A model generated the notes under the pieces. It did not search any database. It saw only the letters and a list, made by a program, of their open reading frames with translations, and was not told where the DNA came from. From Thiohalobacter sp. (GTDB taxonomy: Bacteria; Pseudomonadota; Gammaproteobacteria; DSM-19610), in NCBI GenBank assembly GCA_026984835.1, contig JALSRI010000158.1:1-45417 (forward strand): a stretch of 45,417 nt of DNA, read 5' to 3'. Positions 1 through 7,948 of the stretch are shown piece after piece (position 1 is the first letter of the stretch; the number at the start of each line of letters is the position of its first letter). Made by a program: the position numbers and the translations under genes.

Positions 1-97
1 TCTTTCTCGCGGTCCTCTGTAGTTTTTTTGTTTCTGTGTTATTGCGATGTATCTTATCTAGTATTGATAGATACTCTTGTTCTGTTGCGTTGTACAT
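1..97 (-). CDS. Third cassette gene, 5' part only (unknown)
   Basis: On the minus strand an open frame begins with ATG at 97-95, 26 bases inside the cassette boundary, and stays open for 32 codons to the window edge. The peptide begins MYNATEQEYLSILDKIHRNN and is polar and lysine/arginine-rich with no signal peptide. Its position relative to the attC site at 118-193 is that of a cassette gene start. The family cannot be named from this fragment. Confidence 0.5.
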   Translation of the reverse strand, partial: MYNATEQEYLSILDKIHRNNTETKKLQRTARK

Positions 98-117
98 TCA
101 GAATCTAATCCTATTGC

Positions 118-193
118 GTATAACGTTTCGCCTCAGCAGCCGCCGAAGGAGCGCCAGCGACGAAGGCGGTCGGCTGGAGGCGTTTGTTAGGGC
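118..193 (-). other. attC recombination site closing cassette 2
   Basis: On the plus strand the site runs from GTATAAC (118-124) to GTTAGGGC (186-193), about 76 bp. Between these cores the arms are imperfectly complementary: CGCCTC near the left core pairs with GAGGCG near the right core, and the inner GCCGCC pairs with GGCGGT/CGGC. Unpaired bases break the pairing, as expected of attC. GTTAGGGC is the complement of the GCCCTAAC at 790-797 that starts the same cassette. The TAA stop of the cassette 2 gene (187-189) lies inside the core. Confidence 0.85.
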
Positions 194-786
194 TCATTTT
201 CAAAGAATTTCTTGCCCCGCTCAAAAACAGATCGGGCCAACTGTTCATTACCAGCCATATCAGCGATAGCAATGGTCGTAAGTATTCCAAATGAATTAGC
301 AGTATCTAGCGCGTCTTTTTTCTCTTCATCCGTATGATTCGGGGTGATTGAATCTGCAGTATTCTGTCGCACCGCCTGATAAAACCCACTGTGTGTAAAG
401 CTATTCATTGTTTTCCACGAAGTTTCTTTCACGTGGGACAAGGTACCACCATTAAAAGCTTCATGTGTTTCAAGATCCGCAATCAGCTCTCCAATCGTTT
501 TTATCTTATCGCTCTTGAACTGTTCGACTTCTTTATCCGAAGCCGAATACATTAACCATACGCCGCGCACATAGGCTTCGAACAGCAATCTAACTAAAGC
601 GGCAGCAGAGCCGGATAGAGACTTGGCTGTAAGGAGCACTATCGCCTTTTGATGTTCCAGCGCAGTCGCGAGGCAACCTGCAGCCAGCCTAATTCGATCC
701 TTCGACGGTACCTCTAGCCCATCAATAGACGAATCAATCCATTGGATTAGCTGCTCTGATTGCTGTATTTCTTGTGCGATATTCAT
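187..786 (-). CDS. Integron cassette 2 protein, DUF6988-like, unknown function
   Basis: A 199-residue soluble protein, largely alpha-helical by composition, with no signal peptide or membrane segment. It starts at ATG 786, only three bases after the cassette core GTTAGGGC, and its TAA stop is inside the attC site, so gene and cassette are coextensive. The middle has a conserved-looking stretch with AALVRLLFEAYVRGVW (about residues 62-77), and the C-terminal half carries a HSGFYQAV segment. It resembles the DUF6988/DUF5677-like helical proteins often found in integron cassettes and near phage or defence genes. That assignment is from memory of the pattern, and no activity can be inferred. Expression probably depends on an upstream cassette promoter, because there is almost no 5' leader. 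Confidence 0.72.
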   Translation of the reverse strand: MNIAQEIQQSEQLIQWIDSSIDGLEVPSKDRIRLAAGCLATALEHQKAIVLLTAKSLSGSAAALVRLLFEAYVRGVWLMYSASDKEVEQFKSDKIKTIGELIADLETHEAFNGGTLSHVKETSWKTMNSFTHSGFYQAVRQNTADSITPNHTDEEKKDALDTANSFGILTTIAIADMAGNEQLARSVFERGKKFFENEP

Positions 787-789
787 TGA

Positions 790-862
790 GCCCTAACGAC
801 CAAGCTGTGCGGCGCAAACGAAGCGCAGCGTAGTTTGCGTCCGAACGAGCGCCTTGTTATGC
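790..862 (-). other. attC recombination site closing cassette 1
   Basis: About 73 bp from GCCCTAAC (790-797) to GTTATGC (856-862). The inner arms CGCAAAC (813-819) and GTTTGCG (833-839) are perfectly complementary. Outward, GGCGCAAAC pairs with the complement of GTTTGCGTCC with one unpaired base, and GCT...GG pairs further out. This is the folded-hairpin, extrahelical-base layout of attC. The TAA stop of the cassette 1 gene (857-859) is inside GTTATGC. Confidence 0.88.
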
Positions 863-1300
863 GATACCAGACTTGGAAATAAGAACACTAAGCACACCAT
901 TCAAATAATAAAATAGCGCAATATATGAAACGACAAGAAAAATGCCAGGCTTAGATATCACAAGCTCTCTAAGTATACGCATTCTATGTTCCTGTGATTT
1001 ATTCCGAAGAAACTCGATTGTTGACATGTAGTCTACTTTAGGCCAAATAGCGGCTCCTGCCGGAAACACGATAGCTTGTAACCCGTAGAAAAATGATTGC
1101 ACGAGTAAAATAATGAACAAGAGAACAAACGGAATCCCATGTATCCACCCTGATTGAGCGCTTGCGTACTTTGCTAATCCCATCGCTAATGTCGCAGCTC
1201 CTAAATATGACAGCAGTTTGAAATTCGCCTCTATAATTTCCTTGGAAATCAGAAGTATTATTAATCGATTGATGGCTTCCATAGTTTCAACTAATTTCAC
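857..1300 (-). CDS. Integron cassette 1 membrane protein, unknown function
   Basis: A 147-residue protein with about three hydrophobic segments (roughly residues 28-48, 55-78 and 115-140), probably an inner-membrane protein. The only start that follows the cassette core directly is GTG at 1300, one base after the 1301-1307 GTTATGC. An in-frame ATG six codons later (1282) is the alternative, and an ATG inside GTTATGC is out of frame. The stop codon is in the attC core. Being nearest to attI, it would be the best-expressed cassette gene and possibly the most recently gained. The family is not recognised. Confidence 0.7.
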   Translation of the reverse strand: MKLVETMEAINRLIILLISKEIIEANFKLLSYLGAATLAMGLAKYASAQSGWIHGIPFVLLFIILLVQSFFYGLQAIVFPAGAAIWPKVDYMSTIEFLRNKSQEHRMRILRELVISKPGIFLVVSYIALFYYLNGVLSVLISKSGIA

Positions 1301-1410
1301 GCATAACTACTGATTATCAAGCACGCGCCGCATAACACGAAACACCTGGCACATGCGGGTTAGTACGCCGAATCGGGCGATAGTGCGGCGGCTGCGGGTT
1401 ATCATGCCTG
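1301..1410 (-). other. attI region with cassette insertion point
   Basis: Read on the minus strand from the integrase side, this contains two copies of GTTATGC (1336-1330 and 1307-1301). Either could be the attI/cassette 1 junction, because both are complementary to the core of the cassette 1 attC. Farther toward intI are two direct copies of TAACCCGCA (complement of 1354-1362 and 1393-1401), 39 bp apart. These are plausible accessory integrase-binding repeats, as known in attI1. No attC-like fold is seen here, which fits attI. Confidence 0.6.
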
Positions 1411-1453
1411 TTCCTCTTTGGTCATCCGTTTGGCAGGCGGCTGTTTCCTCAAC

Positions 1454-1482
1454 CGTTTAGCGGTTTTTACCCATCTTGTCAA
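1454..1482 (-). promoter_or_regulatory. Candidate cassette promoter Pc
   Basis: On the minus strand a perfect -35 TTGACA (1482-1477) is followed 17 bases later by TAAACG (1459-1454), a weak -10. It lies between intI and attI and fires toward the cassettes, the usual place for Pc. The -10 overlaps a small hairpin (AACCG/CGGTT, 1451-1465). The -35 is convincing; the -10 is not. Confidence 0.4.
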
Positions 1483-1675
1483 TATTGAACGGCGCCTGCG
1501 CGGATATTGGCGATTTTCCGGCTTGACTGGCGGGTGCGGTTTAACACGCCGGTTTGCGTTGTAAGACGGGCGCTACAAGATATTGATTGAACTGGGTGAA
1601 TCGGATATTGCGTGGATATATTTTCACTTATACAAGCAGGATTCTTGACTCTGGATTCTGGTTGGATTTCAATAC

Positions 1676-1695
1676 TACTGTCTATAAACACAGTA
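1676..1695 (+). promoter_or_regulatory. LexA (SOS) box upstream of intI
   Basis: TACTGTCTATAAACACAGTA is a perfect match to the LexA operator form TACTGT-N8-ACAGTA. It ends two bases before the GGAGGA ribosome site and 14 bases before the intI start codon, and it covers a possible -10 TATAAA (1683-1688, with TTGGAT at 1662-1667 as -35). LexA repression of intI, tying cassette shuffling to DNA damage, is established for other integrons, and the position here fits it exactly. Confidence 0.85.
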
Positions 1696-1709
1696 TGGAG
1701 GATTTCGCC

Positions 1710-2672
1710 ATGGCGGGCAAGCGCCTGATGGACCAGGTGCGCGACAGGATTCGCACCCTGCATTACAGCCGGAAGACGGAACATTCCTATAGCTACTGGA
1801 TTCGCTCCTTCATCCGCTTTCATGGATACGCTCACCCTTCCAGCCTGGGAGCCCGGGATGTCGCCCGGTTTCTGACCTGGCTGGCCGTCGAACGGCGCGT
1901 CTCTGCGGCGACGCAGAATCAGGCGTTCAATGCCATCCTTTTCCTTTACAAGCGCGTCCTGGACCTGCCCCTGGGGAAGATCGAGGGTGTGGAGCGGGCG
2001 AAGCGGGGCCGGCGGCTGCCGGTGGTTTTCGAGCGGCGCGAGATGGCTGCCGTGCTGGGTGGCATGAAGCTGCCTTATCTGTTGATGGCTTCGCTGATGT
2101 ACGGGAGCGGGCTGCGGACGATGGAGACGTTGCGGTTGCGCCTGAAGGATATCGACTTCGACCGGCGTTGCATCATGGTGCGGGCAGGCAAGGGAGACAA
2201 GGATCGGGTCACGGTGCTGCCCGACACGCTGATCCCGGATATCGAGCGGGCCATGGAGCGGGTGCGGATTCTGCACGAGGAGGATCTGGCCGCGGGCTTT
2301 GGTGAGGTATCGTTGCCCTATGCCCTTGCGCGCAAGTACCCGGGCGAGTCCAGAAGTCTGCACTGGCAGTTTCTGTTCGCCGCCGACCGGCGCTCCGTCG
2401 ATCCGCGCTCCGGGCGGGAGAAGCGCCATCATGTTTTCGAGAGCACCCTGCAGCGGGCGGTGAAGCAGGCGGTCCGGGCGGCGGGCATCCGCAAGATGGC
2501 GTCATGCCATACCTTCCGGCATTCCTTTGCGACGCATCTGCTGGAGGACGGGTACGACATCCGTACCGTTCAGGAGTTGCTGGGGCACAAGGATGTGAAG
2601 ACGACGCAGATTTACACCCATGTGCTGAACAGGGGCGGGGGTGCGGTGAGGAGTCCGCTGGGTGGGTTGTAG
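1710..2672 (+). CDS. intI: Integron integrase IntI (tyrosine recombinase)
   Basis: A 320-residue site-specific recombinase that joins attI and attC sites and so inserts, excises and reorders cassettes. The N-terminal SAM-like DNA-binding domain (about residues 5-90) carries the [13 protein letters not shown] signature. The catalytic domain shows [13 protein letters not shown] (catalytic Arg136), [28 protein letters not shown] and the nucleophile Tyr302. Between them is the extra IntI-specific segment ([17 protein letters not shown], then [11 protein letters not shown]) that separates integron integrases from XerC/D. The frame stays open further upstream, but ATG 1710 is chosen because GGAGGA (1697-1702) lies seven bases before it and the LexA box lies just upstream. 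It reads away from the cassettes. The gene looks intact and is probably functional. Confidence 0.95.
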   Translation: MAGKRLMDQVRDRIRTLHYSRKTEHSYSYWIRSFIRFHGYAHPSSLGARDVARFLTWLAVERRVSAATQNQAFNAILFLYKRVLDLPLGKIEGVERAKRGRRLPVVFERREMAAVLGGMKLPYLLMASLMYGSGLRTMETLRLRLKDIDFDRRCIMVRAGKGDKDRVTVLPDTLIPDIERAMERVRILHEEDLAAGFGEVSLPYALARKYPGESRSLHWQFLFAADRRSVDPRSGREKRHHVFESTLQRAVKQAVRAAGIRKMASCHTFRHSFATHLLEDGYDIRTVQELLGHKDVKTTQIYTHVLNRGGGAVRSPLGGL

Positions 2673-2704
2673 GGGGGGCGCCTGGGGTTCGTCGCGGGCG
2701 GCGT

Positions 2705-2773
2705 TCAGCCGGCGAGGATCACCGAGAAGAAGCTGGCCCAGGCCATGGCGACCAGGACGACGACGATGAACAT
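2705..2773 (-). CDS. Possible 22-residue membrane peptide after ccoS
   Basis: An ATG at 2773 opens a frame for a single hydrophobic helix beginning MFIVVVLVAMAWASFFSVIL and ending Ala-Gly-stop. It lies 68 bases downstream of ccoS on the same strand, between the oxidase operon and intI. An in-frame GTG 24 bases upstream would lengthen it to 30 residues. No good ribosome site is seen. Tiny single-helix proteins are common partners of oxidases, but this could equally be a chance frame. Confidence 0.25.
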   Translation of the reverse strand: MFIVVVLVAMAWASFFSVILAG

Positions 2774-2841
2774 GGGAAAGCCTTGAAATGTGAACACTTT
2801 TCTTTACCGTCCAGCGTGTTGAATATTAGCGGTATCTTATC

Positions 2842-3027
2842 CTATTCGTCTTCGTCCTTCAATTCCGGCTTGCGCGGAATGCGCGGGTCGTCGTCGTCCA
2901 TGAGGATGCGGTGGGCGGGGCCTTCCAGGTCTTCGTACTGGCCGCTGCGGATGGCCCACAGGAAGACGGCGATGGCGATGCCCATGACGAGCAGGCTGAT
3001 GGGGATGAGAAGGTAGAGAATGCTCAT
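2842..3027 (-). CDS. ccoS: cbb3 oxidase maturation protein CcoS
   Basis: A 61-residue protein with one N-terminal membrane helix (about residues 3-27) and an acidic cytoplasmic tail with the family pattern WAIRSGQYEDLEGPAHRIL. CcoS is needed for cofactor insertion into the cbb3 subunit CcoN. ATG 3027 is chosen because it gives the standard length; longer upstream frames run into a repeat region. It is the last gene of the ccoNOQPGHIS operon but is separated from ccoI by 217 bases of inverted repeats, so it may have its own promoter or be transcribed by read-through. Confidence 0.9.
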   Translation of the reverse strand: MSILYLLIPISLLVMGIAIAVFLWAIRSGQYEDLEGPAHRILMDDDDPRIPRKPELKDEDE

Positions 3028-3060
3028 GGCTGGGCCCTGGGGTGGTTGGGGGTATTTTAG

Positions 3061-3234
3061 ACCACAAAGGCGCGCAAAGGCGCTCGAAGGAAAAAAACCG
3101 CGAGGTGAAAAGACGGCAACCGCGAGGGACGCGAAGGGAAAACAGTCATACCATTCATTCCTTCGCGTCCTTCGCGTCCTTCGCGGTTCTATTTTTCCGC
3201 TCTTCCTTCGTGCGCCTTCGTGCGCCTTTGTGGT
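3061..3234. repeat. Nested inverted repeats of GGCGCACGAAGG/ACGCGAAGG type
   Basis: The outer arms 3061-3090 and 3205-3234 are inverted copies (27 of 30 match). The inner arms 3119-3137 and 3169-3187 are a second inverted pair (18 of 19 match). Each arm is itself a short tandem of CGAAGG-type units. This intergenic repeat style recurs in many proteobacterial and environmental genomes. RNA across it would fold into a long two-level stem. It sits between ccoI and ccoS and might act on transcript stability or termination. Confidence 0.75.
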
Positions 3235-3244
3235 TCTCCCCACC

Positions 3245-5665
3245 TCACCCCCGCCGCAGCCGCAACGCGTTGAGCACCACGACCAGGGAGCTGGTGGACA
3301 TGCCGAGGGCGGCCATCCAGGGGGCGACCCAGCCGGCGGCGGCCAGGGGCACGGCGACGGCGTTGTAGACCACGGCCCAGGCCAGGTTCTGGCGGATGAT
3401 TCCGAGGCTGCGGCGCGCCATGCGCACGGCGTCGGCCAGGTGCGGCAGCCGTTCCGAGAGCAGGATCATGTCGGCGCTGGCGTGGGCGAGCTGGGTGCCG
3501 CCGCCCATGGCCAGGGAGACCTGGGCGCCGGCCAGCACCGGGGCGTCGTTGACGCCGTCGCCGACCATGGCGACCACGGCGCCACCCTGCTGCAGTTCGC
3601 GGATGCGGGCCAGCTTGTCGTCGGGGGTGCAGCGCGAGCGACTGTGCTCGATACCCAGTTGGCGCGCCACCCCGGCCACCGCCGCGTCGCCGTCGCCGGA
3701 CAGCAGTTCCACTTCCAGGCCCTGAGCGCGCAGGACGGCGATGGCGTCCGCCGCACCGTCGCGGATGCGGTCGGCGAACGACAGCGCCGCCAGCCAGCCG
3801 TTCTCGTCGCCGAGCCAGACGCGGGTGTGGCCCGGTTCGTCGGCCAGCGCCGGCAGCGCCTGGCCATGCGCTTCGGCGACGTACGACGCCGTGCCGATGC
3901 GGTAGCGGCGGCCCTCGATGCGGCCTTCCAGCCCCTGCCCCGCCACCGCCGTCACGCCCGCCGCGCGCGGCGCGTCCGGGCAGGCACAAGCCAGGGCGCG
4001 GGCGACGGGGTGTTCGGAGGACCGTTCCAGGGAGGCCGCCAGGCAGCGCACCCGCGCTTCCGGCTGGTCGCCCAGCAGCGTCACGGCCTCCAGCCGCAGG
4101 CGTCCCTCGGTGAGGGTGCCGGTCTTGTCGAAGATCATGTGGGTGGCGCGCGCCAGGGTCTCCAGGGCGTGGCCGCGGGTGGTGAGCACGCCCAGCCGGG
4201 TGAGCGCGCCGGTGGCGGCGGTGAGCGCCGCGGGCGTGGCCAGCGACAGGGCGCAGGGGCAGGTCACCACCAGCACCGACAGGGTGATGGCGAAGGCGTG
4301 CGCGGGGTCGGCCTGCCACCAGTACAGGGCCACGCCGGCGGCCAGCGCCAGCAGCGCCAGCACGAACCCGCCGGCCACGCGGTCGGCCAGCTTCGCCACC
4401 GAGGGTTTCTCGGTCTGGGCGCGGTCGAGCAGGCGCAGGATGGACGACAGCACGGTCTCCTCGCCGACCTTCTCCACCTGCATGACCAGCGGGCTGTCGG
4501 TGTTGACCGTGCCGCCCACCAGCGCCGCGCCGGGGCCGCGCGGCAGCGGCAGGCTCTCGCCGGTGAGCAGCGACTCGTCGACCGCGCTTTCGCCTTCCAG
4601 CACCCGGCCGTCCGCCGGGATGCTCTCGCCGGGACGCACCAGCACGCGGTCGCCGGGGCCGAGCTCGGCCACCGGCACGCGTTCCTCGCCGGCGTCGGTG
4701 AACCGCGTGGCGGTGGCCGGCAGCAGCCGCACCAGTTCCTCGGCGGCCTGGCCGGCGCGGTGGCGGGCGCCCATTTCCAGGAAGCGGCCGGTCAGCAGGA
4801 AGAAGGTGAACATGGTCACCGAGTCGAAGTAGATCTCGCCCTCGCCCGTGATCGTATGCCAGGCGCTGGCGGCGAAGGCGGCGCCGATGGCCAGCGCCAC
4901 CGGCACGTCCATGCCGGCCTGGCGGCGCTTGAGGTCGCGCCAGGCGCTCACGAAGAAGGGCTGCGCCGAATAGACCACCACGGGCGCGGCGATGAGCAGG
5001 CTGACCCAGCGCAGGAAGTTGCGCAGGCCGGCGTCCATGCCTTCGTAGGCGCCGCCGTACAGCGCCACCGCCAGCATCATGACCTGCGCCATGCCCAGCG
5101 CGGCCACCGCCAGGCGGCGCAGGGCGCGGCGGCGCTCTTCCTTGTAGAGCTGTTCCTGGCGGCCGGGGTCGAAGGGGTGGGCGTGGTAGCCGATGGCGCG
5201 GATGGCTTCCAGGATGTCGCTGAGCTTGATGCGGCTGTTGTCCCACACCAGGCGCGCGCGGTGGGTGGCGTAGTTGACCTGGAACTCCAGTACGCCGGGC
5301 AGGCTCTTAACGTGGCGTTCGTTCAACCATACGCAGGCGGCGCACTGGATGCCTTCCAGGATCAGGGCCGCCTCGCGCCTGTCGCCCGCTTCCACGCGCA
5401 CGAAGCTGGCCTGCAAATCGTCGCGGTCGTAGAGGCGCATGTCGGCCAGTTCTTCCGGCACCAGTTCCTCGCCGCGCGACGCGGGCGCGGTGCGGTGGCG
5501 GTAGAAGTCGGCAAGGCCGCCCTCGACGATGGCGCGCGCCACCGCCTGGCAGCCGCGGCAGCACATGGGGCGCTTCTCGCCGTCGATGTCGACGTCGAGC
5601 TCGACGCCGGGCGGCACGGGCAGGCCGCAGTGGAAGCAGGGGGTGTTGTCGTCTCGTGTCGTCAA
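3245..5665 (-). CDS. ccoI: Copper-exporting P1B-type ATPase CcoI (FixI)
   Basis: An 806-residue inner-membrane ATPase that supplies copper for the CuB centre of cbb3 oxidase. The N-terminus has a cysteine-rich segment (Cys10, Cys13, Cys35-Cys36, Cys39) typical of FixI/CcoI. A heavy-metal-associated domain follows with CAAC at 108-111. The core has the CPC metal site ([15 protein letters not shown]), the phosphorylation motif DKTGTLTEG and the hinge [14 protein letters not shown]. The start is TTG 5665, overlapping the TGA stop of ccoH by four bases; no in-frame ATG precedes the first cysteine motif. Length and domain order are normal for the family. The downstream ccoS is 217 bases away. Confidence 0.93.
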   Translation of the reverse strand: MTTRDDNTPCFHCGLPVPPGVELDVDIDGEKRPMCCRGCQAVARAIVEGGLADFYRHRTAPASRGEELVPEELADMRLYDRDDLQASFVRVEAGDRREAALILEGIQCAACVWLNERHVKSLPGVLEFQVNYATHRARLVWDNSRIKLSDILEAIRAIGYHAHPFDPGRQEQLYKEERRRALRRLAVAALGMAQVMMLAVALYGGAYEGMDAGLRNFLRWVSLLIAAPVVVYSAQPFFVSAWRDLKRRQAGMDVPVALAIGAAFAASAWHTITGEGEIYFDSVTMFTFFLLTGRFLEMGARHRAGQAAEELVRLLPATATRFTDAGEERVPVAELGPGDRVLVRPGESIPADGRVLEGESAVDESLLTGESLPLPRGPGAALVGGTVNTDSPLVMQVEKVGEETVLSSILRLLDRAQTEKPSVAKLADRVAGGFVLALLALAAGVALYWWQADPAHAFAITLSVLVVTCPCALSLATPAALTAATGALTRLGVLTTRGHALETLARATHMIFDKTGTLTEGRLRLEAVTLLGDQPEARVRCLAASLERSSEHPVARALACACPDAPRAAGVTAVAGQGLEGRIEGRRYRIGTASYVAEAHGQALPALADEPGHTRVWLGDENGWLAALSFADRIRDGAADAIAVLRAQGLEVELLSGDGDAAVAGVARQLGIEHSRSRCTPDDKLARIRELQQGGAVVAMVGDGVNDAPVLAGAQVSLAMGGGTQLAHASADMILLSERLPHLADAVRMARRSLGIIRQNLAWAVVYNAVAVPLAAAGWVAPWMAALGMSTSSLVVVLNALRLRRG

Positions 5666-6477
5666 GGCGCAGGGGCGATGGACGTGCGGGCATGGACTTC
5701 GTGGAGCTGGTCGCCGCGGCGGATCTGCAGCACCAGCACCCAGACGCCGGGTTCGGGCAATACGATACCGGCCTCGTAGACGCCGGGTTCCGTCTCGTCC
5801 AGCCGGAAGGGCCGGTCGAGGCGGCTGTCGGCGGGCCGCTCGAACACGCCGCCCACCTCGGCGAAGCGCACCGGCGCGCCGTCGCGCTCCAGCACCCGGA
5901 CCCGGAACCGTGAGGGCTGGCCGGCGTGCGCCTCGCCCACCCAGCCCTTGGCCACCTGCCAGCCGCGTTCCCGCTGGCGCTCCACCTGTTCCAGGTAGCG
6001 GTTGTAGAGGGCCTCCTTCTTCTGGTATTCGCGGCTCACCACGCCGGGGAACACCGACTTCACCGGGTGCGTATCGGTGGCATCGGGCAGCAGCAGGTCG
6101 GCCACCGGCCTGGGCAGGCCCTTCTGCGACACCACCACGAACACGCCGTCGAAGGCGAACAGGAAGACGAAGAAGATGACGATGGCGGCCGGCCCCCAGT
6201 GGAACCAGCGCCGTTCGCCGTCGGCGCGGCGCTGCTCGCGGGCGCTGCTGACGATACCCAGCAGGTAGGCGGTCACCGACAGCACCGCCACGTACATGGC
6301 CAGCACGTCGGCGCCCGGCCACTGCAGGAGGCTGTAGGCCAGCACCCCGCCCAGCGCCAGCAGCGCCACCACCACCGCCGCCTGCTTGCCGTTCATCGGC
6401 GTCAGGCGGTACAGCAGCAGGAACACCAGCACTTCGAGGCCGGCGCCCAGCGGCAGGGCGAGCAGGGACTGCAGCAT
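5662..6477 (-). CDS. ccoH: Cbb3 assembly protein CcoH (FixH), long form with extra membrane helices
   Basis: The C-terminal 170 residues form the FixH module: a membrane helix ([15 protein letters not shown], about 95-115), a periplasmic domain with [27 protein letters not shown] and a beta-rich end. CcoH interacts with cbb3 subunits during assembly and keeps the complex stable. At 271 residues it is about 100 longer than common CcoH proteins. The extra N-terminal part holds about three hydrophobic helices (roughly 5-20, 30-50 and 55-80). The ATG overlaps the ccoG stop by one base (CcoG stops at 6477), and the gene overlaps ccoI by four. The frame is continuous, so the extension is part of the gene rather than a start error. 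Confidence 0.87.
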   Translation of the reverse strand: MLQSLLALPLGAGLEVLVFLLLYRLTPMNGKQAAVVVALLALGGVLAYSLLQWPGADVLAMYVAVLSVTAYLLGIVSSAREQRRADGERRWFHWGPAAIVIFFVFLFAFDGVFVVVSQKGLPRPVADLLLPDATDTHPVKSVFPGVVSREYQKKEALYNRYLEQVERQRERGWQVAKGWVGEAHAGQPSRFRVRVLERDGAPVRFAEVGGVFERPADSRLDRPFRLDETEPGVYEAGIVLPEPGVWVLVLQIRRGDQLHEVHARTSIAPAP

Positions 6478-7904
6478 CAGTGTTCCGCGCCGGGCAGGTA
6501 GAAGGTGGCCGGGGCGCTGACCATGCCGATCTCCGGCTTCTCCTGCGGAATGGCGTCGAACAGGAAGGCGCGCGAGCCCTTGTGGCGGTGGTGCGGCTTT
6601 ACGCGCACCCGCGCCAGCACCTTGAGGCTGCGCTGCGGCGGCAGCCGCACCGAGTCGAACTTGCCGAGGTCGAGTTCGCCGCCCGCCAGGCCGTGCATCA
6701 TGATGGCGACCTGGAGCGGCTCATTGGTCTTGTTGGCCAGGTGCAGCTCGTAGCTGTTCTGGATGCGGCCATCGGACAGGCGCACGAACAGCGGCTGGCG
6801 CACCTGGATGACGGCCAGCTCCAGCGGCGCCTGGTGGCCGACGCTCCAGGCCAGGGCGGCGATGGCGGCCAGCAGCACCAGGCCGTAGCCCAGGGTGCGC
6901 GGCTTGAAGACGCGGCTCTTCTTGCCGGCCAGCTCGTTCTGCGAGGTGTAGCGGATCAGGCCGCGCTCCCAGCCCAGCGAATCCATGATGGTGTCGCAGG
7001 CATCGATGCACAGCGCGCAGGTGATGCACTGCACCTGCAGCCCGTTGCGGATGTCGATGCCGGTCGGACACACCTGCACGCAGTAGCCGCAGTCGATGCA
7101 GTCGCCGACGCCGGCCGCGCGGCGCTGCTCGCGGGTCTTGAGCTCGCGGGTGATCTTGTGGCGGCCGCGCCCGCCCTCGCCGCGTTTCTCATCGTAGGCG
7201 ACGATGCGAGTGTCGGCGTCGAACATGACCGACTGAAAGCGCGCGTAGGGGCACATGTAGGTGCACACCTGTTCGCGCGCCAGGCCCGCCATGACATAGG
7301 TGGTCGCGGTCAGGAACAGGGCGGTGGCATAGGCCGGGAACGGCGCCTTGCCGGTGAAGAAGGCCGCCACCAGGTCCGGGGCGTTGCCCCAGTAGAGGAC
7401 GAAGGTCAGCCCGGTCCAGAATGCCACCAGCAGCCACAGCAGGTGGGTGGCGGTCTTGCGCAGGATCTTGCCGGCGCTCCAGGGCGCGCGGTCCAGGCGC
7501 ATGCGCGCCACCCGGTCGCCCTGCACCAGGCGCTCGATGAGCAGGTAGACGTCGGTCCACAGGGTCTGGAAACAGAAATAGCCGCAGAACACGCGCCCGG
7601 CGATGGTGGTGACGAAGAACAGCAGCAGGGCGCCGACCATGAGCAGGCCGGCCAGCCAGAACAGGTCCTGGGCGTGCACCACCAGGTCGAAGAGATAGAA
7701 GCGGCGGCCGGGCAGGTCGAACAGGATGGCCTGGTCGGGGCCGACGCCGCGCTCCCAGCGCAGCCAGGGCAGCAGAAAGTAGACGCCGTAGGCCAGCGTC
7801 AGGATGCCCCACTTGAGGGCGCGGAAGCGGCCCTTGACCGAGCGCGGGTAGATCGGGATCCGGGCCTGGTACAGGACCTCGGCTCCGGAGTCGGACGCGT
7901 TCAC
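6477..7904 (-). CDS. ccoG: Cytochrome c oxidase accessory protein CcoG (FixG)
   Basis: A 475-residue membrane iron-sulfur protein. CcoG reduces Cu(II) to Cu(I) during cbb3 biogenesis in studied bacteria. About five membrane helices are seen, with [19 protein letters not shown] and [19 protein letters not shown] between them. Two ferredoxin-type clusters follow ([19 protein letters not shown] and [12 protein letters not shown]), then a last helix and a periplasmic FixG C-terminal beta domain. Start ATG 7904 gives the standard N-terminus ([17 protein letters not shown]). It lies 44 bases after ccoP. Confidence 0.95.
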   Translation of the reverse strand: MNASDSGAEVLYQARIPIYPRSVKGRFRALKWGILTLAYGVYFLLPWLRWERGVGPDQAILFDLPGRRFYLFDLVVHAQDLFWLAGLLMVGALLLFFVTTIAGRVFCGYFCFQTLWTDVYLLIERLVQGDRVARMRLDRAPWSAGKILRKTATHLLWLLVAFWTGLTFVLYWGNAPDLVAAFFTGKAPFPAYATALFLTATTYVMAGLAREQVCTYMCPYARFQSVMFDADTRIVAYDEKRGEGGRGRHKITRELKTREQRRAAGVGDCIDCGYCVQVCPTGIDIRNGLQVQCITCALCIDACDTIMDSLGWERGLIRYTSQNELAGKKSRVFKPRTLGYGLVLLAAIAALAWSVGHQAPLELAVIQVRQPLFVRLSDGRIQNSYELHLANKTNEPLQVAIMMHGLAGGELDLGKFDSVRLPPQRSLKVLARVRVKPHHRHKGSRAFLFDAIPQEKPEIGMVSAPATFYLPGAEH

Positions 7905-7948
7905 GGTCTACGTCCTGCGGCGCTGGAGGGCGTGCGGCGCAGGGGCGG

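Larger units (their letters stand above)
1..2672. mobile_element. Chromosomal integron (integrase end of a cassette array)
   Basis: The layout is that of an integron: an IntI-type integrase gene on the plus strand, a non-coding attI region beside it, and leftward-reading cassettes whose genes point away from the integrase. Two attC sites (118-193 and 790-862) close two complete cassettes, and a third cassette runs off the window. In each complete cassette the stop codon (TAA) lies inside the attC core triplet, and the core sequence at the cassette start is the complement of the core at its attC. The cassettes are visibly AT-richer than the GC-rich chromosome to the right. No transposase is seen, so a sedentary chromosomal integron is more likely than a mobile class 1-type element. 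Confidence 0.88.

Noticed and set aside
36-269. A 77-codon plus-strand frame at the left edge
   Set aside because: It runs through an attC site and opposite a cassette gene, against cassette orientation, with no signal or homology pattern.
3061-3234. CRISPR array
   Set aside because: The repeat units are short, imperfect and arranged as inverted, not direct, copies without unique spacers.
3020-5779. A 919-codon open frame on the plus strand opposite ccoI
   Set aside because: It is an antisense shadow. GC-rich codon bias keeps the opposite frame open, the composition is Ala/Gly/His/Gln-rich with no domain, and ccoI on the other strand has full P-type ATPase motifs.
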